The notes: generated by a model from the letters alone, not told the origin. DNA of 64,000 bases from Lederbergia galactosidilytica (GCF_017873565.1 NZ_JAGGKH010000016.1:62001-126000), one strand, 5' to 3'; positions 28,008-37,174 are shown, counted from the first letter of the stretch. A program made the numbers and translations.

Positions 28008-28753
28008 GATGCAACATCCCTTCTATGGAATACGATGGCCGCTACAATGAAAAGAACAGCTACCCAAGCAAACATGATTAAACCACCTGTGAATGGGGTG
28101 TGAAATCTGTCGCTCGTAAACATAAACATATCAAGACCAGCCATATCTGGTAAGTAAAACGCTAATTTTGTAACCTTAGTAAGGAGGTAAGAGACTGTCA
28201 CAACAGATGAATTTATCATGAGCACAGCAAGCGGGATAATGCCATTCTTAGTTAGAACCGTAATCCCAAATGCTAAAAGAGCAGTAAAAATCCAATAACA
28301 AACTGCACCGATCAGTCTTGATGCTTCAAATGCAGGGGCATATTTACCAAGAATAAGATTTGTTGCTGACACAGTTGTTAGAATCGCAACAATGGAAAGC
28401 AGTATACTTATCACTGTCACAGCACTTGCTTTTGCCAGTAAAAAGTGGAAACGGGATGAAACAACGGTTAAACTCGTTGTAATCTGATTCCCTCCACCAG
28501 ATTCGCTGCTCTCTGTCAAATACTCACTGCTGACAGCAAGCACACCAAGAATAATGATCCCTTGCACACCAAGACCTAATCCAATATAGCCAACTTCTGA
28601 TAGTCGTGTGCTAACTCCAGCTATAATCTCCTCTTTTTCTACTATACTGTCCAAGGCAGCAATGACCGCAGGAGCAAATGCTCCAATAAGAAAGGCAAGC
28701 CAAATGCCCGGCAGGGAGAACAATTTAGATAATTCCGCGTTGAATGCTTTCAT
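28004..28753 (-). CDS. ABC-2 type permease subunit 1
   Basis: A 249-residue permease with about six membrane segments. KAFNAELSKLFSLPGIWLA begins it, and SSEYLTESSESGGGNQITTS is the counterpart loop of the partner permease, so the two are diverged relatives. Both ends overlap the neighbours by four bases (ATGA), showing translational coupling. The presence of two different permeases with one ATPase suggests a heterodimeric channel. Confidence 0.85.
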   Translation of the reverse strand: MKAFNAELSKLFSLPGIWLAFLIGAFAPAVIAALDSIVEKEEIIAGVSTRLSEVGYIGLGLGVQGIIILGVLAVSSEYLTESSESGGGNQITTSLTVVSSRFHFLLAKASAVTVISILLSIVAILTTVSATNLILGKYAPAFEASRLIGAVCYWIFTALLAFGITVLTKNGIIPLAVLMINSSVVTVSYLLTKVTKLAFYLPDMAGLDMFMFTSDRFHTPFTGGLIMFAWVAVLFIVAAIVFHRRDVAS

Positions 28754-29463
28754 ACAACATCACCTGTATTTTCAGATGTCAGGGCAAAAAAAGCCTCCTC
28801 CAGAGTGGAATGGTTACCTATTACTTCTTCCAATGTTCCGTCTGCAACGACTTTTCCATGATGAATAATCACCACATCATCAACGGTCTCTGCAAGCTCG
28901 CCCATTAGATGACTGGATAGTAACACCGTTTTACCAGACACTGCACATTCACGTAAAAATCTTCGAATCCAACGAATTCCTTCTGGGTCGAGCCCGTTAA
29001 CGGGTTCATCTAAAACCAATATTTTGGGATCACCAAGTAGTGCAGCTGCCATTCCAAGTCTTCTCCCCATACCAAGGGAATAATTTCCAACCCTTTTCCC
29101 AGCCGCATTCGTAAGACCTACTATTTCTAGAACCTCCTCGACACGTGAGCGAGACAATCCTGCTGCACAAGCAATCCAACGCAAATGTGCCCGTCCTGTC
29201 CGCATACGATGGGCTCCAAATCCATCAAGTGCAGCACCTACCGTTGCTAGAGGATTCTGTAATTCTGCGAATGGCACTCCATTTATTAGTGCACTCCCTG
29301 AGGTGGCACGATCTAGTCCAAGCAGGATGCGAAGTGTAGAACTTTTCCCTGCCCCATTTGGACCTAAAAAACCAGTTACTCTGCCGGGTCTAGCTTTAAA
29401 ACTGATACCTGATAAGATTTCAAGCTTTCCTCGTTTTTTGACTAAGTTATTCATTGTAAGCAA
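28750..29463 (-). CDS. ABC transporter ATP-binding protein, actinobacterial-type
   Basis: The 237-residue ATPase is started at the TTG at 29463, 8 bases after GGAAG; an ATG three codons in is the alternative. Walker A is FLGPNGAGKSSTLRI, signature YSLGMGRRLGMAAAL in place of LSGGQ, Walker B ILVLDEP, then NGLDPEGIRW and SSHLMGELAE. The signature and the GRAHLRWIACAAGL stretch are usual in actinobacterial antibiotic-export ATPases, and its Gly/Ala/Arg content is higher than its neighbours'. It precedes both permeases. Confidence 0.9.
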   Translation of the reverse strand: MLTMNNLVKKRGKLEILSGISFKARPGRVTGFLGPNGAGKSSTLRILLGLDRATSGSALINGVPFAELQNPLATVGAALDGFGAHRMRTGRAHLRWIACAAGLSRSRVEEVLEIVGLTNAAGKRVGNYSLGMGRRLGMAAALLGDPKILVLDEPVNGLDPEGIRWIRRFLRECAVSGKTVLLSSHLMGELAETVDDVVIIHHGKVVADGTLEEVIGNHSTLEEAFFALTSENTGDVV

Positions 29464-29555
29464 CCATAACACTTCCTTTCTGTTATGGTTCTCATTATAA
29501 AGAAGCAAAGTTACATCTTAGTTATCATGTTGTTTACTTCTGGGTTAACTTTAGG

Positions 29556-30566
29556 TTAAGCTCTGCCAATAACAACTCTTGTGCCATTTTCAGTTGATAT
29601 AAAGTCAGCTTTCAGCTTCATTTTTTTCAACATATATTTTGAAGCCGATAATCCAATTCCCGCCCCACGCTCATAGGATGAGTGATCCATACCTGGACCT
29701 CTGTCTGCAACAATGATCTGTTCTTTTTCTACATCAACTACAATGTTTGCATACTTTCCTTTTGCTGCATGGCGGAGGATATTCTGAAATAAATTGTCCA
29801 GAACTCTTGTCATCCATTTGGGATCTGCTACCCAATAAAAAGTCGTCTCTGGCGGTAAATCAACATCGAACTGAATTTCTAATTCTTCAAATATAGGATA
29901 CCACGCAGCAACTGATGCTCTTACTAAACGTACAATATCTGTTGAAGTGGGTTGAAAAGGATGTTTCCCTGATGTAAGCAATGTATAGGAAAGTAAATCA
30001 TCCATTAGATCTCCGACTCTTGTAATCGTATGGTTCATCTCTATTAATGAGTTTTGTCCTTCTAAACTCATTGATTCTTTATTTAATCTGGTGACATGTC
30101 CCTTCAAAATGGTAAGTGGCGTTCGTAAATCGTGAGATACATTCGCAATGAGTCGATGTCGTAATAATTCCTCTTCAGATTCTCGCTTACGGCTGTCTTC
30201 AAGCTGCTGAATCATCCAATTAAAGGAACTTCCTAACTGGTCTATTTCATCCATAAGATCTGTTTGAACAGATACTGGTTTAGGAAATGAGTTATTATTA
30301 GCAGAAAATGACATGGTTTCCTGTAAGCGGGTGAGACGTTTACGAAGTCTCAAGAAGAAAAGCCAAGATATGACAACAAATGCGACAATAATAAAACCAA
30401 ACAAAAGTAGTATAATGTAAAATAGATTTAACGTATTCAGACCTTCTTCATTGACACCCGAAAATCCAATGAACGCAGAAAAGAAAATTAGCACAATTGG
30501 AGGAAGAAAGATAAATAGAAAATGTCCCATTAGAAAACGATGAAATAATGATCTAGTCTGTTTCAT
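29556..30566 (-). CDS. sensor histidine kinase
   Basis: The 336-residue kinase has two membrane helices (about residues 14-36 and 46-70) with almost no extracellular loop, a HAMP-like linker, the H-box NVSHDLRTPLTILKGHV with phospho-His, N-box NLFQNILRHA, G1 VADRGPGMD and G2 GIGLSASKYM. Such short-loop kinases often sense signals in or through the membrane. Its ATG overlaps the regulator stop (ATGA). It is probably the control unit of the ABC exporter downstream. Confidence 0.93.
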   Translation of the reverse strand: MKQTRSLFHRFLMGHFLFIFLPPIVLIFFSAFIGFSGVNEEGLNTLNLFYIILLLFGFIIVAFVVISWLFFLRLRKRLTRLQETMSFSANNNSFPKPVSVQTDLMDEIDQLGSSFNWMIQQLEDSRKRESEEELLRHRLIANVSHDLRTPLTILKGHVTRLNKESMSLEGQNSLIEMNHTITRVGDLMDDLLSYTLLTSGKHPFQPTSTDIVRLVRASVAAWYPIFEELEIQFDVDLPPETTFYWVADPKWMTRVLDNLFQNILRHAAKGKYANIVVDVEKEQIIVADRGPGMDHSSYERGAGIGLSASKYMLKKMKLKADFISTENGTRVVIGRA

Positions 30567-31240
30567 CGTTTTACCCGATAGCCTATTCCCTTCAACGTTT
30601 CAATAATCTCCGGGGAATCTGGATACCGTTCCAACTTTTGACGTAGTCGATGGATATGCACCATTAATGTTTTATCACCAGTTATGTAAGTTTCCTTCCA
30701 AATCGCTTCATAAATTTGTTCTTTTGGTAACACTTGATTAGGATGGCGCAAGAAGTACATCAAAATTTGATGTTGCTTCCCTGTCAATATAATTTCTTCT
30801 CCAGTGCGTTTGTCATATACCATTTGGACTTTTGGATCCACTTCAATATGATCTCCTAATGTAATTCGTTCAGAATGTATACCACCACTTCGACGGATTA
30901 ATACTTCTAATCTTGCAACTAATTCATCCGTATGGAAGGGTTTCGTTAAATAGTCATCAGCAAATTGTAAACCATCGACCTTATCATCTATTGAAGTTCG
31001 AGCAGATAAGAGCAATATTGGAACAGCAGGAGCTGCCTTTTTTAATCGTTTTCCTACAGTAAATCCGTCTAAACCAGGTAACATGATATCCAAGATAACT
31101 ATTTCATGCTGATTTACTTCTTCTTCGGCACCTTCACCAGAAAGCAGCCAACGAACCGAAAACCCTCGCTGTTCCAATTCTTCTATTACCCAACTGCCTA
31201 TTTTCTCACTATCTTCAATATATAACACGCTTCTTTTCAA
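30563..31240 (-). CDS. OmpR/PhoB-type response regulator
   Basis: The 225-residue regulator starts with TTG behind GAGGGGG. The receiver domain has the acidic pair IEDSEK, phospho-Asp in VILDIMLPGLDGF and Lys in DDYLTKPFHTDEL; the C-terminal winged helix has the ITGDKTLMVHIHRLRQKLE recognition helix. It leads the operon regulator-kinase-ATPase-two permeases, the typical layout of peptide-antibiotic response modules. Confidence 0.95.
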   Translation of the reverse strand: MKRSVLYIEDSEKIGSWVIEELEQRGFSVRWLLSGEGAEEEVNQHEIVILDIMLPGLDGFTVGKRLKKAAPAVPILLLSARTSIDDKVDGLQFADDYLTKPFHTDELVARLEVLIRRSGGIHSERITLGDHIEVDPKVQMVYDKRTGEEIILTGKQHQILMYFLRHPNQVLPKEQIYEAIWKETYITGDKTLMVHIHRLRQKLERYPDSPEIIETLKGIGYRVKR

Positions 31241-31429
31241 GTAACATCCCCCTCCCCGAACATTTTTCTAAAAAATTCCTGAACCCTTGAACCCCATAAT
31301 GTTTTATATCCATTAATACGCCCATACTTTCATTGAACAATCTCCCCAATATAAATATCCTTTTTCTTTTAGATTTGTTATTCCATTAAAAGACCGATTG
31401 TGAAAGAACACTAATTTTATAGAAATTTG

Positions 31430-31800
31430 TTAAATTAACTTGTTTAACACTATTTCGTTCCTATGACGAATACCTTTAGAACTATGCTTCGCCTTCATCA
31501 CAATAACATCCTGATTTTCAATAATCTTTAATGATTTACTCGTCCAAGTGCCATTGTCATTAATAAGATTCACAAGTTATTTATTATAAATAGGATGCCA
31601 GTGATGAATAGTAGATGATGATAAAATGAGAATCGATAGAGAACGATTTTCACGTTCTACCTCAACAATATTGAATTGCTTGCCATCGATAATAAATAAC
31701 GGAAAATTCAGTTAAATATAAATAGTTTTGTTCCAAATCTAATAAAACCTCATGTTGTCTGCCTATTTTTATACCTTTTAATTTTGTCGACCGACCTAAG
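31430..31800 (-). pseudogene. decayed unidentified gene
   Basis: Minus-strand traces HEVLLDLEQNYLYLTE, then in another frame GKQFNIVEVERENRSLS, then after a TAA SKSLKIIENQDVIVMKAKHS to a final stop at 31430-31432. The pieces read as one protein of about 120 residues with one frameshift and one nonsense change. I recognise no family. Confidence 0.4.
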
Positions 31801-31887
31801 GCTGATAATCTACCCCACTGCCAACTTCTCGCCCCTCTTTAATCCACTTATCAATTTTAGATGTTCTTTCTTTTCGACACAAAAACA

Positions 31888-31914
31888 CCCCTTTTGATAA
31901 TCATATCCAAAGGG
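31888..31914. terminator. hairpin, possible terminator
   Basis: CCCCTTTTGATA and TATCCAAAGGGG form a 12-bp imperfect stem in the space between broken genes. Confidence 0.45.
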
Positions 31915-32100
31915 GCAAAGCTTAGCAACTTTTTTATAAACGTCGCGACTTTATTTTAAATCAACAAAGATTGTTGCCTGAAAATAAAGTTTGATCAAAG
32001 ATACCTCACAAACCTATATTTTACGTTAAATAAAATTAACCCATTTTGAAAATAGAATGATCAATACGGGTTAATTCTTTGTGAAACACTATGCAATTTA

Positions 32101-32124
32101 TATAAAAAAGTTTGATCATTTTCT
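32101..32124. repeat. 24-bp repeat, copy 2
   Basis: Matches 26337-26360 with one C/T difference; lies just before the transporter remnant. Confidence 0.6.
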
Positions 32125-32130
32125 GGCTAG

Positions 32131-32235
32131 GTTATTGAACATTTTGGTTGGCTTGGTATGAAGCAAACCAGAATTAATAAAGAAAAAATATTTGCAGTTA
32201 TTTCAATGATAATTGCCCTTATATTAATTTACTAG
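32131..32235 (+). pseudogene. 3' remnant of a YdcZ/DUF606-type transporter (first of a pair)
   Basis: The plus frame reads VIEHFGWLGMKQTRINKEKI followed by a hydrophobic helix and a TAG at 32233-32235. EHFGWLG plus a basic turn and last membrane helix is typical of the end of YdcZ-family small DMT transporters. Everything upstream is missing. A second such gene starts 11 bases later, as is usual for these paired genes. Confidence 0.6.
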
Positions 32236-32246
32236 GAGGTCTAATA

Positions 32247-32376
32247 ATGGATATATTAATGATTCTATTTACCTTATTAGCTGGTATCACATTAAGCGCA
32301 CAATCATCCATCAATGGAACATTTAGTCGCAAAGCCTGAACAATTGAAACGACATTTTTAACCATGTTAACTGGTT
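32247..32376 (+). pseudogene. YdcZ/DUF606-type transporter, truncated by an insertion sequence
   Basis: ATG at 32247 behind AGGAGG gives DILMILFTLLAGITLSAQSS then INGTFSRKA, an internal TGA, then TIETTFLTMLTG in the same frame. The family usually has G before TIE, so GGA to TGA is likely. The frame is then cut by the left end of the IS3 element at 32377. No continuation is visible beyond the element. Confidence 0.65.
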
Positions 32377-32421
32377 TGAACTGCCCCCTGTCAAGTAGAC
32401 AGTGGAAATAGTAAAAATTAT

Positions 32422-33240
32422 TTAAGCGGCTTTAGCTCTATATTCCATAGGGCTGAAGCCGTTTAGTCGTTTTTGATATCTGTTGTAATTATAAAACGAT
32501 ATATACTCTTCTATTGCTTTAGACAATTCCTCAAATGTTTCATACTTTTGTAAATAATACTTCTCACATTTGAGTGTTCCCCAAAAAGATTCCATTGGTC
32601 CATTATCAATACACCTACCGACTCGTGACATACTTTGTGTCATCTCTGCTTTGTCTATTCTTCGTTTAAAACCATGAGAGGTGTACTGGAATCCGCGATC
32701 ACTATGAATGAGTGGATGGTCCCCATTTAAAAACTCCGTTGCTTGGTCAAGCGTTTTGAACACAAGGTTATTATTATTGGAATGTCCTAAAACATAACTA
32801 ATTATTGATCCATCATACAGATCGAGAATAGCGCTTAAATACGCCTTCTTTGAGGAACCATATTTGAATTCTGTGACATCCGTCACCCATTTTTCGTTTG
32901 GCTTTTCTGCTGTGAATTCACGATTCAACACATTCTCCGCCACATGTTGGGGGGTAGAGCGCTTATAAGTTTTTTTCTTTTTTCGAATGACAAATTGTAT
33001 CCCAAAGACTTTCATCAATCTATAAATACGCTTATGATTAAAATTCCGGTCAAACTTACGGTTCATATTTAGTGTCATTCGACGGTACCCATATATGCCA
33101 TCAACTTCCGCATGGAGAGCTTTTATCTCTTTTATGATTGCTTCATTCTGAAGTTCCCGAACAGAAGGCGTACGATTAAGCCATTTATAGTAAGCAGATC
33201 GTGAAATATCGGCAATTTCACAAAGTAGAAGGATGCTCAA
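32422..33240 (-). CDS. IS3-family transposase OrfB (DDE integrase)
   Basis: The 272-residue frame has the DDE residues in EKWVTDVTEF, LIHSDRGFQYTS and NGPMESFWGTLKCEKYY, the retroviral-integrase core of IS3 elements. The C-terminus ends with the usual FSPMEYRAK. The same frame continues upstream (KISQIRFEDKYIAIQELHEK) to the AAAAAAG site at 33330-33336, so the active product is likely an OrfAB fusion made by -1 frameshifting, with this ATG (33240) internal. Confidence 0.9.
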   Translation of the reverse strand: MSILLLCEIADISRSAYYKWLNRTPSVRELQNEAIIKEIKALHAEVDGIYGYRRMTLNMNRKFDRNFNHKRIYRLMKVFGIQFVIRKKKKTYKRSTPQHVAENVLNREFTAEKPNEKWVTDVTEFKYGSSKKAYLSAILDLYDGSIISYVLGHSNNNNLVFKTLDQATEFLNGDHPLIHSDRGFQYTSHGFKRRIDKAEMTQSMSRVGRCIDNGPMESFWGTLKCEKYYLQKYETFEELSKAIEEYISFYNYNRYQKRLNGFSPMEYRAKAA

Positions 33241-33299
33241 ATTCTCTTTCTCATGAAGCTCCTGAATAGCGATATACTTATCTTCAAATCGGATTTGGC

Positions 33300-33981
33300 T
33301 TATTTTCGCCTCCTTTCGATCTTCTCTAACTTTTTTAAGAATAAATTCTCCGCACGTAACCGTTCATTTTCTCTCTCCAACTTGGTCATCTGTAGTTTAA
33401 TTTTCTCTTCTGGAGTTAGCTCTGATTCATCTTTTTTTCTTCCTCGATTATCTTTAAGAGCTTCATCTCCACCTTTTTCGTACTTCCTGACCCATTGATA
33501 CACCTGTTGATAAGATACTTCATAATCCACAGCTGTTTTCTTATAATCTTTTCCGTTCCCTAAGCAATCCATTACAATTTGAATCCGTTCAATCCAAGTA
33601 GTATTTCTCCCTTTAGTCATAGAGCCGGTCCTTCCTTTTGACGTATCTTTTAACTCTCTATGACTATTATACTTGTTAATCCATCTCTGGAGGACAGATC
33701 TACTTGAAATTTCATACTTTCGAACAATCTCATATTGGGAGTACTCCCCTGATAAATAATCTCGCACAGCTGCTTCTTTTAACCCTTTAGGATATGATTT
33801 CCATGTACTAGAATTCTCAAATCCATTTACTCCATCTTTCTCAAATATCTCTATCCCATTTATATAAAGTAACTTTAGGTATTTGAAATCTTTCAGTTAA
33901 TTCTTTAACAGAAAAGTCTTCGTTCTTATAAGCTGTCACAACCTCCTGCTTAAACTGACTGGAATAAACTTTGTTGGACAT
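33300..33981 (-). pseudogene. IS3-family OrfA (HTH protein), frameshifted
   Basis: An ATG at 33981 opens SNKVYSSQFKQEVVTAYKNE with a first HTH ending in TLYKWD, then a stop at 33841. The other frame takes over at FEKDGVNGFENSSTW and continues through two more HTH units and a leucine-zipper-like end. A GGG where GG would keep the frame (near 33853-33857) explains the break. Total about 225 residues if repaired. The downstream piece alone starts MRDYLSGEYSQYE (33767). Confidence 0.75.
33330..33336 (-). promoter_or_regulatory. A6G slippery heptamer for -1 ribosomal frameshifting
   Basis: The minus strand reads AAAAAAG within orfA's end. Shifting -1 there leads into the orfB frame without a stop, as in other IS3-family elements. 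Confidence 0.75.
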
Positions 33982-34044
33982 AAAAACTCCCCTTAAGGCA
34001 AAACAGATTTTTTTTAATCTGTCTACCATAGAGGGAGCATATCA

Positions 34045-34255
34045 TATTGGATCCAGCCTGAATTTTTGTTGATTTTGTATTGGCAAAGCCGATTGATTTG
34101 TTATTGAAAAACCATCGGAATATTACGTGCTTCCGTTCTTCTCTCCGCCCATTTTTTCTACTCCGGATACCAATCGAGTTCCATCAGGGAAGAACAAAGT
34201 TACGTTGGGAACAAGGGAGTTACAGGGAGACAACAACCAACCTATCAAATCCTTG
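34045..34255. other. short space between IS end and glmS
   Basis: No gene or clear terminator seen; open frames here are not coding-like. Confidence 0.4.
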
Positions 34256-36058
34256 TTATTCCACCGTCACACTCTTAGCCAAGTTCCGCGGCTTGTCGAT
34301 ATCACAGCCTCTATGAAGGGAGGCGTAATAAGCAATGAGTTGCAGTGGTAGTACGGAGATGAATGGAGTCAGCCATTCATGTACTTCTGGGAGTACGTAG
34401 CGATCTTCAGAATTGTGATTTCCTTCCATGGCTATTAGACAAGTGTTGGCGCCACGGGCAGCCACTTCTTTTACATTGCCTCGAATATTTCCACTGACGT
34501 TTCTCTGTGTATCAATCGCAATAACTGGTGTGCCTTCTTCAATGAGAGCAATTGTTCCGTGTTTGAGTTCGCCCCCTGCAAAACCTTCAGCCTGAATATA
34601 GGAGATTTCTTTTAATTTTAGAGCTCCTTCTAGACAGACGAAATAATCTAAGCCTCGACCAATGAAAAAGCAGTTGCGCGTTGTTGCCAAAAATTCTATG
34701 GTGATTTTTTCAAATTCTTCTTTAGCATCACATAAAGCTTCCATCGCTGTGGCAACAATTCCTAGTTCTTGAACTAAATCGAACCTATGATGAATCTGCT
34801 TGTTTTGCGCTACGACATAAGAAATAATCGATAAGACGGCAAGCTGAGCAGTATAAGCTTTTGTCGATGCGACGGCAATTTCTGGTCCTGCGTGTAAAAG
34901 CAATGTATAGTCTGCCTCTCTAGAAAGAGTGGAACCTGGTACATTTGTGATCGTCAAAGAAGGGTAATTCCATTCCTTCAATTTTACAAGCACCGCACGA
35001 CTATCCGCTGTCTCTCCACTTTGTGAGATAAAGATAAATAATGGTCTTTCAGAAAGCAGTGGAGGATTGTAGGCAAATTCACTGCCGAGATGGACTTCTA
35101 CAGGGATTTCTGCCATTTTTTCTATTAGTTGTTTGCCAACAAGTCCAGCATGATAACTTGTGCCTGAAGCGATAATATAAAGTCGATCTGCTGCTCGCAA
35201 AGCCTCAATAATATCATCGTCTATAGTCAAGTCACCCTGTTCGTTTTGATACGCTTGGATAATTTTCCTCATAACCGCTGGCTGTTCATCGATCTCTTTT
35301 AACATATAGTGTGGATAGGTCCCTTTTTCAATATCACTTGCATCAAACGCTGCTTGATAAGGTTGCCGTGTCACTGTTGCTCCTGCAAGTGTTTGAATAG
35401 TATGTTGATCGTTTTTCACTATAACGATTTCTTGATCCATCAATTCAATAAAAGAATCGGTGACATGAAGCATCGCCATCGCATCACTTGCCACAACATG
35501 GAAGCCTTCCCCGACTCCTAATAAGAGCGGGCTTTTATTTTTCGCTACAAAAATGGTATCCGGTGTTGCTTGATCAAGCATAGCAATCGCATAAGAACCT
35601 TTTAATAATGTTAAGGTTTTTCGAAAAGCTTCTATTGTCTCAAGCCCTTCCTCAGAAAACATCGCTATAAGCTGAACAATCACTTCTGTATCTGTATCAC
35701 TTAAGAAAGTTACATCTTGTAGGTATTGCTGTTGCAGTTCTGTATAATTTTCAATGACACCATTATGGACTAAAGTAAAGCGGCCTAAGGCACTTTGATG
35801 GGGATGGGCATTTTCCTGACTTGGTACTCCATGTGTCGCCCACCGCGTATGACCGATTCCCACTTGGGCTGTGATTTTTTCATCCACGACTTCACGTAAC
35901 TTCGCCATTCGTCCCTTTTCTTTAAAAACTTGCACATCCGACTCGTTCATCACAGCAATTCCTGCAGAATCGTAACCGCGATATTCAAGTTTTTCCAACC
36001 CTTTTAATAAAATTTCTTTAGCATCTTCATGTCCAATATAACCTGTAATTCCGCACAT
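34256..36058 (-). CDS. glmS: glutamine-fructose-6-phosphate aminotransferase
   Basis: A 600-residue enzyme that makes glucosamine-6-phosphate for cell-wall synthesis. Cys1 of the mature glutaminase is in [10 protein letters not shown]; the glutaminase domain (about 1-240) includes [11 protein letters not shown] and [10 protein letters not shown]. Two SIS isomerase domains follow ([23 protein letters not shown], and [12 protein letters not shown]), ending with [13 protein letters not shown], the conserved C-terminal tail. Length is exactly normal for Bacillus. The start follows GGGAGG. A glmS ribozyme in the leader regulates it by its product. Confidence 0.98.
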   Translation of the reverse strand: MCGITGYIGHEDAKEILLKGLEKLEYRGYDSAGIAVMNESDVQVFKEKGRMAKLREVVDEKITAQVGIGHTRWATHGVPSQENAHPHQSALGRFTLVHNGVIENYTELQQQYLQDVTFLSDTDTEVIVQLIAMFSEEGLETIEAFRKTLTLLKGSYAIAMLDQATPDTIFVAKNKSPLLLGVGEGFHVVASDAMAMLHVTDSFIELMDQEIVIVKNDQHTIQTLAGATVTRQPYQAAFDASDIEKGTYPHYMLKEIDEQPAVMRKIIQAYQNEQGDLTIDDDIIEALRAADRLYIIASGTSYHAGLVGKQLIEKMAEIPVEVHLGSEFAYNPPLLSERPLFIFISQSGETADSRAVLVKLKEWNYPSLTITNVPGSTLSREADYTLLLHAGPEIAVASTKAYTAQLAVLSIISYVVAQNKQIHHRFDLVQELGIVATAMEALCDAKEEFEKITIEFLATTRNCFFIGRGLDYFVCLEGALKLKEISYIQAEGFAGGELKHGTIALIEEGTPVIAIDTQRNVSGNIRGNVKEVAARGANTCLIAMEGNHNSEDRYVLPEVHEWLTPFISVLPLQLIAYYASLHRGCDIDKPRNLAKSVTVE

Positions 36059-36076
36059 TTATTATTCCTCCCGTGA

Positions 36077-36115
36077 AAAGGAGGTAAGCAGCATGGGGGC
36101 ATACTTACCCCCTTT
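36077..36115 (-). promoter_or_regulatory. 12-bp hairpin between the ribozyme and glmS start
   Basis: On the minus strand AAAGGGGGTAAG pairs with CTTACCTCCTTT (one G-U) around a 15-base loop, followed by TTTT. It ends 10 or so bases before the ribosome site. The right arm contains CCTCC, which could alternatively pair with the glmS GGGAGG. It could be a terminator or an attenuator. Confidence 0.6.
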
Positions 36116-36144
36116 CTTTAGATGTTTGTCTAATATGTGCACAT

Positions 36145-36290
36145 CATCTTTCTTTTGTCCATCTGAGTCGCCTCGATGTTTTGAGAAAGACAATTCGACT
36201 GTGTGTCCCAGCCGGGAGGCATCCGCCGAAGATTCGATAACCTCCACCTCGTCAACTAATCTTAGATTCCGATCAGATTAGTTCTGGCGC
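36145..36290 (-). ncRNA. glmS ribozyme
   Basis: Self-cleaving riboswitch activated by glucosamine-6-phosphate. The minus strand from 36290 begins GCGCCAGAAC, the sequence just after the cleavage site; it goes on with GTTGACGAGGTGGAGGTTAT, CGGCGGATGCCTCCCGG, and ends in the P4-type segment CGAGGCGACTCAGATGGACA. These conserved pieces and order match the ribozyme consensus. Cleavage should occur between 36291 and 36290. It is about 90 bases upstream of glmS. The exact 3' boundary is approximate. Confidence 0.95.
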
Positions 36291-36520
36291 TTTATTTAAA
36301 AAATCCTCTAGGCTCCTTTCAAATCTTGAGTGGAAAACAAAATCTATCATACTATATTACTTTTTAATTGGTCAAGATGTGAAGAAAAATGGCAGAAAAT
36401 ATTTTTCTGCTTATTTTTGTAAAAATCGTTTAGAAGAAGTGATGAAACCATCGATATATTAAGATCGTATATAATAAGGGGACAATCATATTCAACTATT
36501 AATTTTCGGGGCGAGATTGC

Positions 36521-36895
36521 ATGGAACACAAAAGACATTTTGGAAGGCCGCTGCCGCTTACCTATTTCCTTCGCTCGTATGGCATAAGTCTTTTATTAAC
36601 CGGGGGTTTTTTAATACTTTTTTATTTTACGGGGGATCTTGAAGAATATATTTTGTTGTTTGTTCTGATGGGGGTTCTATTTCCTTTTGCTAAAATTCCT
36701 TTTGATCTTCTAATCGGTTTTAAAATCATGGACAAAATAAAACACAGTCAGGCTTTAAGTTATTTAGATTATCAATTTCAATTCCTCTTCAGCTTACTTT
36801 TTTACATTTTCTCCGTTTTTCTCGCACCACTTGGGATTATCTATCAAATTATTACGTATAGCTATCAAGCCATCAAGAAGAAACATTCTACTTAA
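36521..36895 (+). CDS. small membrane protein of unknown function
   Basis: A 124-residue protein with three to four hydrophobic segments (about residues 17-35, 42-66 and 87-112), separated by GFKIMDKIKHSQALSYLDYQ, and basic ends (IKKKHST). It begins MEHKRHFGRPLPLTYFLRSY behind GGGGCGAG. No known motif is visible. It is divergent from glmS and closed by a strong bidirectional terminator. Confidence 0.75.
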   Translation: MEHKRHFGRPLPLTYFLRSYGISLLLTGGFLILFYFTGDLEEYILLFVLMGVLFPFAKIPFDLLIGFKIMDKIKHSQALSYLDYQFQFLFSLLFYIFSVFLAPLGIIYQIITYSYQAIKKKHST

Positions 36896-36907
36896 TCTTC
36901 CCCAAAC

Positions 36908-36943
36908 AAAAATTTCGCTATCATGATCTATAGCGAAATTTTT
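36908..36943. terminator. bidirectional terminator
   Basis: AAAAATTTCGCTAT and ATAGCGAAATTTTT form a perfect 14-bp stem with an eight-base loop. It serves the small membrane protein and possibly the minus-strand gene. Confidence 0.9.
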
Positions 36944-37174
36944 GGAAGACATTGATCGTGATCATCCCCCGCATAGATGCCCATTCTGATAAAAAGGAGA
37001 TTGTCATAATTCGCCGCTATATTTGGCAATTGTACGACAAGCTTCGGTTGGATCGTCCCCTCTCCCGAATCTGATGCTCCACCAGCAGCAAAGCTCCCCA
37101 GTTCGTTATAACGTTTATAAACTGTAAGCTGACTTTCTTTGTATAGAACACTTCTAGAATTTTTGCATCCTTTT
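36928..37174 (-). other. open frame without start downstream of the methyltransferase
   Basis: The minus strand reads ESQLTVYKRYNELGSFAAGG, then a TIQPKLVVQLPNIAANYDNL stretch, to a TAG inside the terminator. The composition is protein-like and it has no start codon after its upstream TGA. It could be the end of a lost gene; not identified. Confidence 0.3.

Larger units (their letters stand above)
32377..34044 (-). mobile_element. IS3-family element (IS150-like), about 1.67 kb
   Basis: Imperfect terminal inverted repeats of about 26 bp bound it: TGAACTGCCCCCTG at 32377 and, on the minus strand, TGATATGCTCCCTC from 34044, both going on to a shared TAGACAG. It encodes orfA and orfB on the minus strand, with an AAAAAAG slippery site between them. 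I see no target duplication in the flanks, so rearrangement at one side is possible. Confidence 0.8.

Noticed and set aside
34080-34351. Two overlapping plus-strand frames downstream of glmS
   Set aside because: Overlap with each other and the glmS end; composition is not coding-like.
36062-36247. A 61-residue minus-strand frame ahead of glmS
   Set aside because: It is fully inside the glmS ribozyme and leader hairpin, which explain the sequence.
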